A program made the translations under genes and the position numbers. Shown here one piece after another: positions 52,168-60,499 of a DNA stretch of 64,000 bases (the first letter of the stretch is position 1; each line of letters begins with the position of its first letter). Source of the DNA: a virus; IMG/VR virus record IMGVR_UViG_3300034013_000869, positions 62,001 to 126,000 of that record; one strand, given 5' to 3'. The notes beneath the pieces are model-generated. The model saw only the letters and a program-made list of their open reading frames with translations. It was not told where the DNA came from and ran no database searches.

Positions 52168-53528
52168 TATTTTAGTTCTATTTTTAGGTAAGTTTCATCA
52201 AAGAAAGCAGTATCTTCTATCTTATATTTCTTTAATATAACAGATAAAGATGTTAATGAATCATAAATTTCTTCAATAGCACCATCTTCTAAATCACATT
52301 GTAAAGAAACACCACCACCATCTTCACGGACAACTTTAACATCTATAGCAAATGCTGACTTTTTAAGTTCTGATATTAAACTACCATGTTTTCTTAAAAC
52401 TTCTTCATCTAAACCAATTTTTCTAACAGTTGGAAGAGAATTCCAATCAACACCAATACTTGCCTTAGCAAGTTTTTCTAAATATGTAATATTTTGATAC
52501 TCATCTGCAGTGTGTTCATGCATATATCCAACAGAAACATTAGTACATTCTGATATTTCTTCTAAAAATGATGCTGAATCGGTATAAACACCTGTTGGAT
52601 CTAAAGATAAATCCATACCTTGTTTATTATACTCTTTACAAAGAGCTGTTCCAAAATCATTCGAACAACAAACTCTACCTAATTGAGATGTTATAACTGA
52701 GTGATAGTTTCTTCTATCAAAAGAAACACATCTCTTAATATCTTTAAGATAATCAACCTCATCATAAACTGATGAAAGTAATCCAGAACCGATTCCACCT
52801 CTTTCTTCACCAATAAAGAAATAATAAAGACCTGGTACATTATGAGCCATCATATATAACATAACAGCCACACCAGCTTTATCATCAGCTCCTAATATAG
52901 AATTACCATCGGTAATAATATATTCTTCACCTTTTTCTTCACTTGAATAAAGTTTTGTTATTTTTTGTTCTCTATCAGCAGTATCTAAGTGAGAAGTAAA
53001 CATAGTTTGTGGTTTTGAATCTCCTATTATTTTATAATAGTTACCAACGATATCTTCTTCTAATTTTGGAAGAAATTGTAAAACTTCTTTTTCATAACGA
53101 TTATCTGCAAAGTGAGGGTATGTTTTAGTAACTAATGAAAGGAAAGTGCTTCTTACATCTTTTGGATTGTATTTAAAATCTTCAACTTTAATTAAATTAC
53201 CATCAATTGGTTCACCAGCAGATAAAGAGTTATACATTCTAAGAAAATCATTAACATCGGAAGGACTTAATAGACTTCTAAAGTAATATTTAATAAAATT
53301 TGATATAGGCATTGGTGTCACTTTACCATCAATAGTAACATCAAATGAATTTTTCTTTTTAGAAACACTAACCGTTTCAATTCTTAATCCATTATGATAT
53401 TTAGCAGATATTTCACCTAGCCAAAGTAGCTCAAATGCTACATAATTATTTGCATCTTCCAGTTCTTTAAGAATACTTTCTAACTCTTTTGTATAAGTAA
53501 CTCTTACTGATTTTTTATCTTCTGCCAT
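52167..53528 (-). CDS. Zinc-dependent M20/M28/M42-type peptidase, second paralogue
   Basis: 453 residues. It has the same ligand order as 35256: SHLDTAD, GADDKAG, IGEERGG, SFDRRNYHS and EHTADEYQ, and the same IPGLYYFF/VPGLYYFF strand before the glutamate pair. An extra N-terminal domain of about 150 residues and a C-terminal beta domain distinguish it. Probably an exopeptidase; substrate unknown. An ATTAATATATA element lies 23 nt upstream. Confidence 0.8.
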   Translation of the reverse strand: MAEDKKSVRVTYTKELESILKELEDANNYVAFELLWLGEISAKYHNGLRIETVSVSKKKNSFDVTIDGKVTPMPISNFIKYYFRSLLSPSDVNDFLRMYNSLSAGEPIDGNLIKVEDFKYNPKDVRSTFLSLVTKTYPHFADNRYEKEVLQFLPKLEEDIVGNYYKIIGDSKPQTMFTSHLDTADREQKITKLYSSEEKGEEYIITDGNSILGADDKAGVAVMLYMMAHNVPGLYYFFIGEERGGIGSGLLSSVYDEVDYLKDIKRCVSFDRRNYHSVITSQLGRVCCSNDFGTALCKEYNKQGMDLSLDPTGVYTDSASFLEEISECTNVSVGYMHEHTADEYQNITYLEKLAKASIGVDWNSLPTVRKIGLDEEVLRKHGSLISELKKSAFAIDVKVVREDGGGVSLQCDLEDGAIEEIYDSLTSLSVILKKYKIEDTAFFDETYLKIELK

Positions 53529-53551
53529 TTATAAAAATATTTTTATTATGT

Positions 53552-53562
53552 TATATATTAAT
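53552..53562 (-). promoter_or_regulatory. ATTAATATATA promoter-like element
   Basis: Minus-strand copy 23 nt upstream of the peptidase start at 53528. Confidence 0.5.
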
Positions 53563-53564
53563 TA

Positions 53565-53954
53565 TTAAACTTGAATTTCATAAGAATTTGTATAATCAAC
53601 TTTAACTTGACCATCATTCATGTTTGGTTCTTTCTTAACAAACCTTCTTTGACAATAAACTACAGTAGCCTTACTATCTTTAGATGCTTTACTATTTTTC
53701 TTAGCCAATTCAGCTGCTTTTTTAATAACCGAATCAATAGGAAGATTTTCTCTAACTCTAATAACAACATGAGAACCCGGAACACCTTTAACGTGCATCC
53801 AAATATCTTCTTTATCAGCTATATTAAATGTTAAGTGGTCATTAGATTTAGCATCTTTACCTACATAGACAACAAATCCGTCTATATCTAATTTTTGTAT
53901 ATTAGGGAATTTATCTTTTTTACCCTCGAATAGTGAAAATTGTTTTATAATCAT
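53565..53954 (-). CDS. Standalone NFACT-R domain protein with capsid-targeting-like N-terminus
   Basis: 129 residues. YVGKDAKSNDHLTF, DIWMHVKGVPGSHVVIR, AAELAKKNSKA and VVYCQRRFVKK cover the entire NFACT-R (DUF814) domain, normally the C-terminal part of RqcH/Rqc2/FbpA proteins that bind the stalled 50S-peptidyl-tRNA complex or RNA. The NFACT-N and helical arms are missing. MIIKQFSLFEG at the start fits the tag with LFE as possible cut site. Possible interference with, or support for, ribosome rescue. Confidence 0.85.
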   Translation of the reverse strand: MIIKQFSLFEGKKDKFPNIQKLDIDGFVVYVGKDAKSNDHLTFNIADKEDIWMHVKGVPGSHVVIRVRENLPIDSVIKKAAELAKKNSKASKDSKATVVYCQRRFVKKEPNMNDGQVKVDYTNSYEIQV

Positions 53955-53980
53955 ATACTATATATAAACTATTTAAAACA

Positions 53981-54010
53981 AAAAAAGACCCAAGAAGGGT
54001 CTTTTTTTTA
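53981..54010 (-). terminator. Rho-independent terminator after the major capsid gene
   Basis: AGACCC/GGGTCT stem with short loop and long A and T runs, 18 nt beyond the capsid stop on the minus strand. Confidence 0.85.
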
Positions 54011-54027
54011 ATATTTCAATCAAACTA

Positions 54028-55779
54028 TTAGTTCAATAACTGAGCAGCGTCAGTAACTGTAATAGTCATAAATTGTTTTTGTGGATACCAACCAACTTCA
54101 GTTACTGCGTATCTTGAACGTAACAACATTCTTGGTGCGAATGTAGCTTCAGAGATTACAGAAATAGACTGAGCCATTAAGTAAGGTACGAAAATGATAC
54201 CTGGTTGGTCAGGGTTATTCTTACGACCTAATACGATTCTGTTATCGTTATATCTCATATATGGATCTACATAGATAGAGATGTCTCCGATTGAACCTAC
54301 AGGGTATAATTGACCTTGTCCGTTTAATTTAGATTTAACTGGGTTAATTGTGTAACCAGCGATATCTTGAAGAGCTGCAGCTAAACCTCCGTTTGTGATA
54401 AGGTATTGAGCAGGTCCTACACGACCTTCAGTCGCGATATAGTTCGAAGCGTGAGCAATCTTAGTGATTAACTTTCTTTGAACAGCGTGAGTTGTTTCAC
54501 CACCAACATAACCTGATGTTTGATTAGCATAAGCTGTATTCAAGTCAAAGATTGTTGTTCCTGTACCAACAGCACCACTAGATAATGGAGCACTAGCCGC
54601 GTTTAATGTACCCATTTCGAAGATTTTAGCAACGATTTGTTTAGAGATTGTTTGAGACAACTCATTAACAAGGATAGATTCCATTTTTTGAACGATATCC
54701 ATACCTGTATTAGCTTTGATATCTTCAATTTCAGTTCTTCTAAGAGCTGAAGATACTTCGATAGTACCAACTGCTACAGTTTTAGAAGAGATTTTTGGTC
54801 CGATAACACCAGCATATGAATCATCATCTGACTGACGAGACATTGGGTAAGAACCAGCAGCACCAGTACCAGCTGTCCAGTTTGCAGAGAAACCTGGGAT
54901 ATGGTCTTCTAAAGCAGATACCAATTCGATAGTTTTTGTTCCAGCAACAACATTACCCGTAATAGTAGAGTAAGTACCTACTTGAGTAATTTGGTCAATC
55001 ATAGATTGAGTTGGGTTAAAAGTGTTTCTTGCTTGGTCAAATGCCCAAAGTGTAGATGTTCCACTTGCTAAAGCTGTAGCAGTATGAGCTGTGTTAGCTT
55101 GTCTGTAAGCTCTGAAGATTGGGAAACCATCGATACGAGAGAAACCTAAGAACTCAGCAGTACCTCTTTTATCAGCATTTTCTTGACTAGTTACAGTAAC
55201 TGTACCAGCGATAGCTGAAGAAGCATTAAGAGATATCCAAACTCTACCGTTTGCTAAACCACCTGTAGTTTCATTGATTGAATTAGTAGCTAAGAAAGCT
55301 CTAATTGATCTTTGAATAGATGCGTTTTCTGGACAATTTAATTTGAAAACTTGTGGTCTTTCATCAGCACCATTAACTGAACGAACGTCATCATATTGAA
55401 AATCAATATAAAGTAAGTCGATTTTTGGACCTGGAGTTGGTTTAACAGCTACTAAATCTAAACCGATTGTTTGAGCTGCAATTTTCATTGCTACTGGTAA
55501 CAAGTTTTGACCTACGTCTCCTGAACCAAGTGATCCACCGTTTCCGTTTCCAGACCAGTTACTACCTAGTAAAGAACCAGCTAATGAAGATGGTTGAGCA
55601 GCTGTAACAGCTCCCATACCTGCAACGTTAGAAGCGTTAACATACGCATTCTCGTTGATTGAGTGATATTCAGCCATTTCTGACATCCATTCAACTCTTT
55701 CAGCAGATACACCCATGTTTTCCAATACTGGAGTCCACTTCTTAACTGCTTTTTGTTTGTCTATTCTAATGTGTGACAT
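54028..55779 (-). CDS. Major capsid protein, T4 gp23 type
   Basis: 583 residues. The N-terminal propeptide ends at INE (41-43) before NAYVNASNVAGMGAV, matching the gp21 cleavage rule of gp23-like proteins (about 43 residues instead of T4's 65). KMAAQTIGLDLVAVKPTPGP, ITKIAHASNYIATEGRVGP, DISIYVDPYMRYNDNRIVLG and GIIFVPYL...FAPRMLLRSRYAV are HK97-fold landmarks of gp23-like proteins. Codon composition is richer in G/C than neighbours, as expected for a highly expressed gene. Assembles the prohead shell around the scaffold, then is cleaved and expands. Confidence 0.93.
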   Translation of the reverse strand: MSHIRIDKQKAVKKWTPVLENMGVSAERVEWMSEMAEYHSINENAYVNASNVAGMGAVTAAQPSSLAGSLLGSNWSGNGNGGSLGSGDVGQNLLPVAMKIAAQTIGLDLVAVKPTPGPKIDLLYIDFQYDDVRSVNGADERPQVFKLNCPENASIQRSIRAFLATNSINETTGGLANGRVWISLNASSAIAGTVTVTSQENADKRGTAEFLGFSRIDGFPIFRAYRQANTAHTATALASGTSTLWAFDQARNTFNPTQSMIDQITQVGTYSTITGNVVAGTKTIELVSALEDHIPGFSANWTAGTGAAGSYPMSRQSDDDSYAGVIGPKISSKTVAVGTIEVSSALRRTEIEDIKANTGMDIVQKMESILVNELSQTISKQIVAKIFEMGTLNAASAPLSSGAVGTGTTIFDLNTAYANQTSGYVGGETTHAVQRKLITKIAHASNYIATEGRVGPAQYLITNGGLAAALQDIAGYTINPVKSKLNGQGQLYPVGSIGDISIYVDPYMRYNDNRIVLGRKNNPDQPGIIFVPYLMAQSISVISEATFAPRMLLRSRYAVTEVGWYPQKQFMTITVTDAAQLLN

Positions 55780-55843
55780 AATTTAATTTTTATTTTTTTT
55801 TGTTATCTATATATAACCCTTGTTTTATCTACTTTTCGGAGAT

Positions 55844-55859
55844 GTGGATTTTTTATAGA
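55844..55859 (-). promoter_or_regulatory. TCTATAAAAAATCCAC promoter-like element
   Basis: Minus-strand variant of the head-gene element, 65-80 nt upstream of the capsid start, abutting the protease-scaffold stop. Confidence 0.5.
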
Positions 55860-57977
55860 TTAGATGTTTTTGAATCTTTCCATAATAGCAGTAACATCAT
55901 TATCAGAAAGTTTATCTTCTTGTATAAGACTTTCGTGTGATACTAACTTTTTAGTTACAGATTCATTTGTTTTAAGCTTTCTAGTTGCCCAGAAGTGCTC
56001 AACTTGAGATTCGTTCATTAAAACTTCAGCTGGGTAAAGTCTAGCTTGTGATAAGATAGATTTTTTAGCAGATTCATTCATTTGACTCCAGATAGCCTTA
56101 GTGTTTTCAGGCATTAATCTGATTACTCTTTCTTCAAGTGTTTCATTCTTTGTTGATAATGCTTCAGCAATTAGACCTAATACATCTTTGGATGTGAAAT
56201 AACTTCTCTCGTTTATGTGAAGTTTAACAGATTCCTGTTCTTCGTCTGATAGTGCATAAAAGCTATCTACTTGTGACTTGTTTAAGAATTTTAAGAAATT
56301 CAAGTCTGTAGATTCAGAAACTTTACGTTTTTTAGCTTCTTCTATTAATTTATTAATTGATTCAGATAATTCAGAATCTTCATGTCCACCAACTTCATAG
56401 TTATGTGAATGAACTTCTTCTTCATTTTCTTCATTTTCATTTTCTTCTTCATTTTCCATATTGTAAGCCTCTTCTTCGTGAGCTGAAGGAACACCATTGT
56501 ATTCTTCTTCATCTTCTTCAGTAGCGTTAGGTCCACAATTTTCATCTTCTTCAGCATCTTCGAAACCAGCAGCTTGTAATGAAGGGAAAGCTTCTTCTTC
56601 ATTTGATTCAAATAATTTACCACCTTTAGAATTTAATTTTTCAACGATTAATCCTTGGTAAGAAATTGATTTGTCTAAGTTTTCAGCGATATATTCTGAA
56701 TAAGCGATATTATCATCTAAATGTTCAGCGATGTACTCAGAGTAAGCGATGTTACCTTCAACGTGTTCAGCTAAATATTCTGAATAAGCGATTGAATTAT
56801 CAACGTGTTCAGCGATGTACTCACCGTAAGCGATACTTTTATCTAAGTTTTCAGCGATGTACTCAGAGTAAGCGATGTTTTTGTCTAAGTTTTCAGCTAA
56901 ATATTCTGAATACTCAATGTTTTTATCCAAATTCTCAGCTAAATACTCAGAATAAGAAATGTTTTTATCCAAATTCTCAGCGATATACTCAGAATAAGAA
57001 ATATTTTTATCAAGATTTTCAGCTAAATATTCTGAATACTCGATATTTTTATCTAAGTTTTCAGCCAAATACTCAGAGTAGTTAACAGCCTTTTCAAGAT
57101 TTTCGGCTAAATAGTCATTATGTTTAATAAGTTTATTTGTAGTCTCTTTTAAAGACTTATTCTCATTAACCATAATTTGAACTTTCTCAGCCAAATAATC
57201 CAAGTACTTAACAACTTGAGAATTTGTGTTATTTAACTCATCGTAATACTCTAAAAGTTGTTCAAGTTTTTTAGGACTTAAGTTACCTTTAGAAATTGCA
57301 CCTTTAACTTCTTTCTTAGTAGAAGCTAATTCTTTAACTAAATATTGAGAATAGTCAGTTAACTGTTGTTTAGTAACAAATTCATTTTTGTTCATATCAA
57401 ATAGTTGATTTATTTTGGACTCATCGGACATTTCATATATCCTAAAGTTGGAGTTTTGATTATAACCCAAAGACTCGTTAAGAACCTTCACGCTCATCTT
57501 AGCCGATGCAAATCCTGGATCAGCTACTATATCATAAGTAAATAATTTCTTTAAGGAAACAGTACCATCTGATTCAGTAATACCAGCCGCTCTTGAAGAA
57601 ACAAAAACTGGACAACCATCATCAACTAATGCTTTAGCTTCTTTACCCCAATAGGTACTAAGAAGTCTAATTTCACCACTAACAAGGTTAGATTCTTTTA
57701 CATAATTTGCTTTTGTAATTATGTGAGAAGCTCTAGAAAGAGATGTATCAAAAACATCTGGGTGATCAAACTCACCATAAACAGCACCTAGACTGCTCAT
57801 TCTATCATTCATCTCATTTAAAGCAGGAAGAAATTTGTCAGCAGTATAAATTCTTTCATTACGATTTTTAACACCGAATTCCGTGAATGTACCACCAAGT
57901 ATATAATCTTTCTTACCATTGACACTTTCTCTTATAAGAGCATTTGTCGAATTTTCTACAATTAAAACTGGTTTCAT
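55860..57977 (-). CDS. Prohead protease (gp21-like) fused to scaffold core protein
   Basis: 705 residues. Residues 1-170 are a gp21-type serine protease: GGTFTEFGVKNRNERIY, YGEFDHP with catalytic H72, VSSRAAG with S127/S128, and the final strand FTYDIVADPGFASA. Residues 195-450 are coiled coil with eleven 14-residue repeats (289-442), residues 455-540 a long acidic linker, and 545-705 a helical C-terminal domain. Scaffold parts (T4 gp22 role) would fill the prohead and be digested. Each repeat has LAE or IAE, the protease consensus. T4 encodes protease and scaffold as separate proteins. Confidence 0.88.
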   Translation of the reverse strand: MKPVLIVENSTNALIRESVNGKKDYILGGTFTEFGVKNRNERIYTADKFLPALNEMNDRMSSLGAVYGEFDHPDVFDTSLSRASHIITKANYVKESNLVSGEIRLLSTYWGKEAKALVDDGCPVFVSSRAAGITESDGTVSLKKLFTYDIVADPGFASAKMSVKVLNESLGYNQNSNFRIYEMSDESKINQLFDMNKNEFVTKQQLTDYSQYLVKELASTKKEVKGAISKGNLSPKKLEQLLEYYDELNNTNSQVVKYLDYLAEKVQIMVNENKSLKETTNKLIKHNDYLAENLEKAVNYSEYLAENLDKNIEYSEYLAENLDKNISYSEYIAENLDKNISYSEYLAENLDKNIEYSEYLAENLDKNIAYSEYIAENLDKSIAYGEYIAEHVDNSIAYSEYLAEHVEGNIAYSEYIAEHLDDNIAYSEYIAENLDKSISYQGLIVEKLNSKGGKLFESNEEEAFPSLQAAGFEDAEEDENCGPNATEEDEEEYNGVPSAHEEEAYNMENEEENENEENEEEVHSHNYEVGGHEDSELSESINKLIEEAKKRKVSESTDLNFLKFLNKSQVDSFYALSDEEQESVKLHINERSYFTSKDVLGLIAEALSTKNETLEERVIRLMPENTKAIWSQMNESAKKSILSQARLYPAEVLMNESQVEHFWATRKLKTNESVTKKLVSHESLIQEDKLSDNDVTAIMERFKNI
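56652..57113 (-). repeat. Eleven tandem 42-bp units encoding the scaffold repeats
   Basis: Each 14-codon unit encodes a variant of Y-(L/I)-A-E-(N/H)-(L/V)-D-K-N-I-x-Y-S-E. Protein repeats are strongly conserved while third codon positions vary, so selection acts on the protein. Fourteen residues are two heptads, consistent with a coiled coil. Confidence 0.9.
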
Positions 57978-58041
57978 TTAAATAGTTATTTTTTAAAATA
58001 TAGAGTATATATTCACTTCAAAAAACCGTTAAAAATAAAGA

Positions 58042-58157
58042 GTGGATTTTTTACAGAACTTCTACAACAATTGACTTTGTTATACTAAGCAGGTTCAAAG
58101 TAATGTATTTATCGAAATAATGAATATGATTTCCTAAGTGAATGGATTTTTTACAGA
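58042..58157 (-). promoter_or_regulatory. Pair of TCTGTAAAAAATCCA(C/T) promoter-like elements
   Basis: Two nearly identical 16-mers on the minus strand, at 58042-58057 and 58142-58157, exactly 100 bp apart, in the only sizeable gap upstream of the protease-scaffold gene. The gap (57978-58210) otherwise holds nothing recognisable. Confidence 0.55.
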
Positions 58158-58210
58158 GGGGCAGTGATTAACTTAATAAATAATAGAAATTTTTGCAAAT
58201 TCGAGGATTT

Positions 58211-58597
58211 ATGATACTAACAAGAGTAATAGATATTAAAATAAATGAATCAAACTTTCAATACTATGAAGATTTGGGATATGATGTAACTATTGGGGAA
58301 AATATACAAATACCCATAGAGTTAATGTCAAAAGGATCACATTATAAAATAACTTGTAAATGTGATGGATGTGGTATAGAAAAGGATGTAATCTTTAAAA
58401 ACTATATTAAATATGATAATAAGTGGGGTGAATATTATTGTAGAAAATGTTCCGAAGTAAAAAGAAAGAAAACACTAAGAGAAAACTTCGGAGTTGACTA
58501 CCCAATACAAAATAAAAAGGTTCTTACTAAGATGAAAAAAACTCTAGTTGAGAAGTATGGTGTAGATAATATCTCAAAGAGAGATAAACAAAATTAA
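58211..58597 (+). CDS. Truncated homing-endonuclease-like DNA-binding protein
   Basis: 128 residues from ATG 58211, which has GAGG eight bases upstream; a start 18 nt earlier is possible but has no such site. A zinc-ribbon-like C-x-C-x2-C ... C-x2-C block (TCKCDGCG, YYCRKCSE) is followed by two repeats ending in NFGVDYPIQ and KYGVDNISK, typical DNA-binding modules of phage GIY-YIG/HNH-type homing endonucleases. No nuclease domain follows, so it is a remnant or an adapted DNA-binding protein. Confidence 0.6.
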   Translation: MILTRVIDIKINESNFQYYEDLGYDVTIGENIQIPIELMSKGSHYKITCKCDGCGIEKDVIFKNYIKYDNKWGEYYCRKCSEVKRKKTLRENFGVDYPIQNKKVLTKMKKTLVEKYGVDNISKRDKQN

Positions 58598-58618
58598 ATT
58601 CACTAATAGAATAAACAT

Positions 58619-60499
58619 ATGATAGAATTAAAAGAGGGAGATGTATTTGTAGGACAAATAGAATTTTCGACAAACGGAAACGCATCTCTAAAAATAGAAG
58701 AGAAAGAAGTATTCATTTATAAAAAGAATACACTTAACTCATTACACTTAGATAAAGTGAAAATTGAAATATTCAAAGCTGAGAAAAAGCTAGAAGGAAA
58801 AGTTACTGAAGTAGTTTCAAGATATAAGACAGAATTTGTTGGAAAAGTACAAATAGGTAAAAAATCAACATTTGTAATACCAGATAGTAATAGAATTCCA
58901 GTTGATTTCTATATCAAAGGTGGATTAGTAGCTGAAGATAATCAAAAGGTTATTGTTGAGTTAGTAAAGTGGACTGATAGTAAATCACCACAAGGTAAAA
59001 TAGTTAAAATATTAGGAGATTCTGGTGATAACAACGCTGAGATGAACTCAATTATGTATGAATATAATCTACCTGTTGATTTCCCACAAGATGTTATAAA
59101 TGAGGCTGAATTAGTACCAGAGATTATAACTGAAAAAGAAATTAAATCTCGAAGAGATATGAGAGGTATAACAACCTTAACTATTGACCCAGTTGATGCT
59201 AAAGACTTTGATGATGCTTTATCAGTTAATATAATAAGTGATAATAAAATTGAAGTAGGAGTACACATCGCAGATGTTGCTCATTATGTAAAACCTGAAA
59301 CTAAATTAGATGAAGAAGCTTTCAAAAGAGCTACCTCTGTTTATTTAGTGGATAGATGTGTTCCAATGTTACCAGAAAGATTAAGTAATGGGATATGTTC
59401 TCTAAAACCTCACGAAGATAGACTAGCATTCTCTGTTATATTCACATTAGACTATGATGGTAATATATTAGATACTTGGCAAGGAAAAACAATAATACAC
59501 TCTGATAGAAGATACTCATACGAAGAAGCTCAAGAGATAATTGAAGGTGTTGATGGTGATTATAATAAAGAGATAAGAATTTTAGATTCTATTGCTAGAA
59601 AAATCAGAAAGAAAAGAATTAAAGATGGTTCTATTGAAATGGGAGGCATTGAAGTTAAATTCAAATTAGCACCAGATAACAAGAAACCAATTGGTGTTTA
59701 TTTCAAAGAACAAAAAGAAGCTAATAAATTAATTGAAGAATTTATGTTATTAGCTAATAAATCTGTTGCTAAGACACTTTCAACAGCTGGATGGGCAAAT
59801 GTATATAGAGTTCACGATACACCTAATATCGATAAGTTAAATGAATTGGTTGGAATTTGCAACACATTTAAATACGAATTAGATGTAGATGTAGAGTCGA
59901 ATGACTTGAAGAAGTCACTTAACAATTTACTAGTTCAGATTAAAGGAACACCTGAAGAGAATATGATAGAAACATTAGTTACTAGATGTATGTCTAAGGC
60001 TACTTATACAATCAAGAACATAGGACACTATGGTTTAGGATTTACACACTATTCACACTTTACAAGTCCAATTAGAAGATATCCTGATTTAATCACACAT
60101 AGAATTTTATTTGATTTCTTAAATAAAGGAAAACAGGGAAACCCTGGTAAAGTTGAAGACCAAGCTAAATGGTGTTCATCCCGTGAATTGATTGCTGCTA
60201 AAGCTCAAAGAGATTCTATTAAATATAAACAAGCTGAATATCTTTTAGATAAAATCGGAAAAGTATTTGATGGAATCGTATCAGGAGTAAGTGATTGGGG
60301 TATGTATGTTGAATTAACCGAAAGTAAATGTGAAGGAATGGTTAGATATCAAACATTAGAAGGTAAATGGTCAGTTGATACAAATAACTATACTATAACT
60401 AATGAATTAGGTGATAAAATCAGATTAGGAGATCCTGTTAAAGTTGTAGTTAAATCAGTAGACTTAGAAAGAAAACAAATAGATTTCACAATATTTTAA
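58619..60499 (+). CDS. Exoribonuclease R/II family (RNB) protein
   Basis: 626 residues. N-terminal OB/cold-shock domains (1-150), RNB catalytic core with TIDPVDAKDFDDA (188-200; D190, D196, D198, D199 bind metal), VHIADVAHYV, HYGLGFTHYSHFTSPIRRYPD (typical RNB end), and a C-terminal S1 domain (DGIVSGVSDWGMYVEL). Shorter than E. coli RNase R (813) but with all catalytic motifs. It degrades structured RNA 3' to 5'. In bacteria RNase R works with tmRNA to remove non-stop mRNA, and tmRNA is encoded 7 kb away. Confidence 0.92.
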   Translation: MIELKEGDVFVGQIEFSTNGNASLKIEEKEVFIYKKNTLNSLHLDKVKIEIFKAEKKLEGKVTEVVSRYKTEFVGKVQIGKKSTFVIPDSNRIPVDFYIKGGLVAEDNQKVIVELVKWTDSKSPQGKIVKILGDSGDNNAEMNSIMYEYNLPVDFPQDVINEAELVPEIITEKEIKSRRDMRGITTLTIDPVDAKDFDDALSVNIISDNKIEVGVHIADVAHYVKPETKLDEEAFKRATSVYLVDRCVPMLPERLSNGICSLKPHEDRLAFSVIFTLDYDGNILDTWQGKTIIHSDRRYSYEEAQEIIEGVDGDYNKEIRILDSIARKIRKKRIKDGSIEMGGIEVKFKLAPDNKKPIGVYFKEQKEANKLIEEFMLLANKSVAKTLSTAGWANVYRVHDTPNIDKLNELVGICNTFKYELDVDVESNDLKKSLNNLLVQIKGTPEENMIETLVTRCMSKATYTIKNIGHYGLGFTHYSHFTSPIRRYPDLITHRILFDFLNKGKQGNPGKVEDQAKWCSSRELIAAKAQRDSIKYKQAEYLLDKIGKVFDGIVSGVSDWGMYVELTESKCEGMVRYQTLEGKWSVDTNNYTITNELGDKIRLGDPVKVVVKSVDLERKQIDFTIF

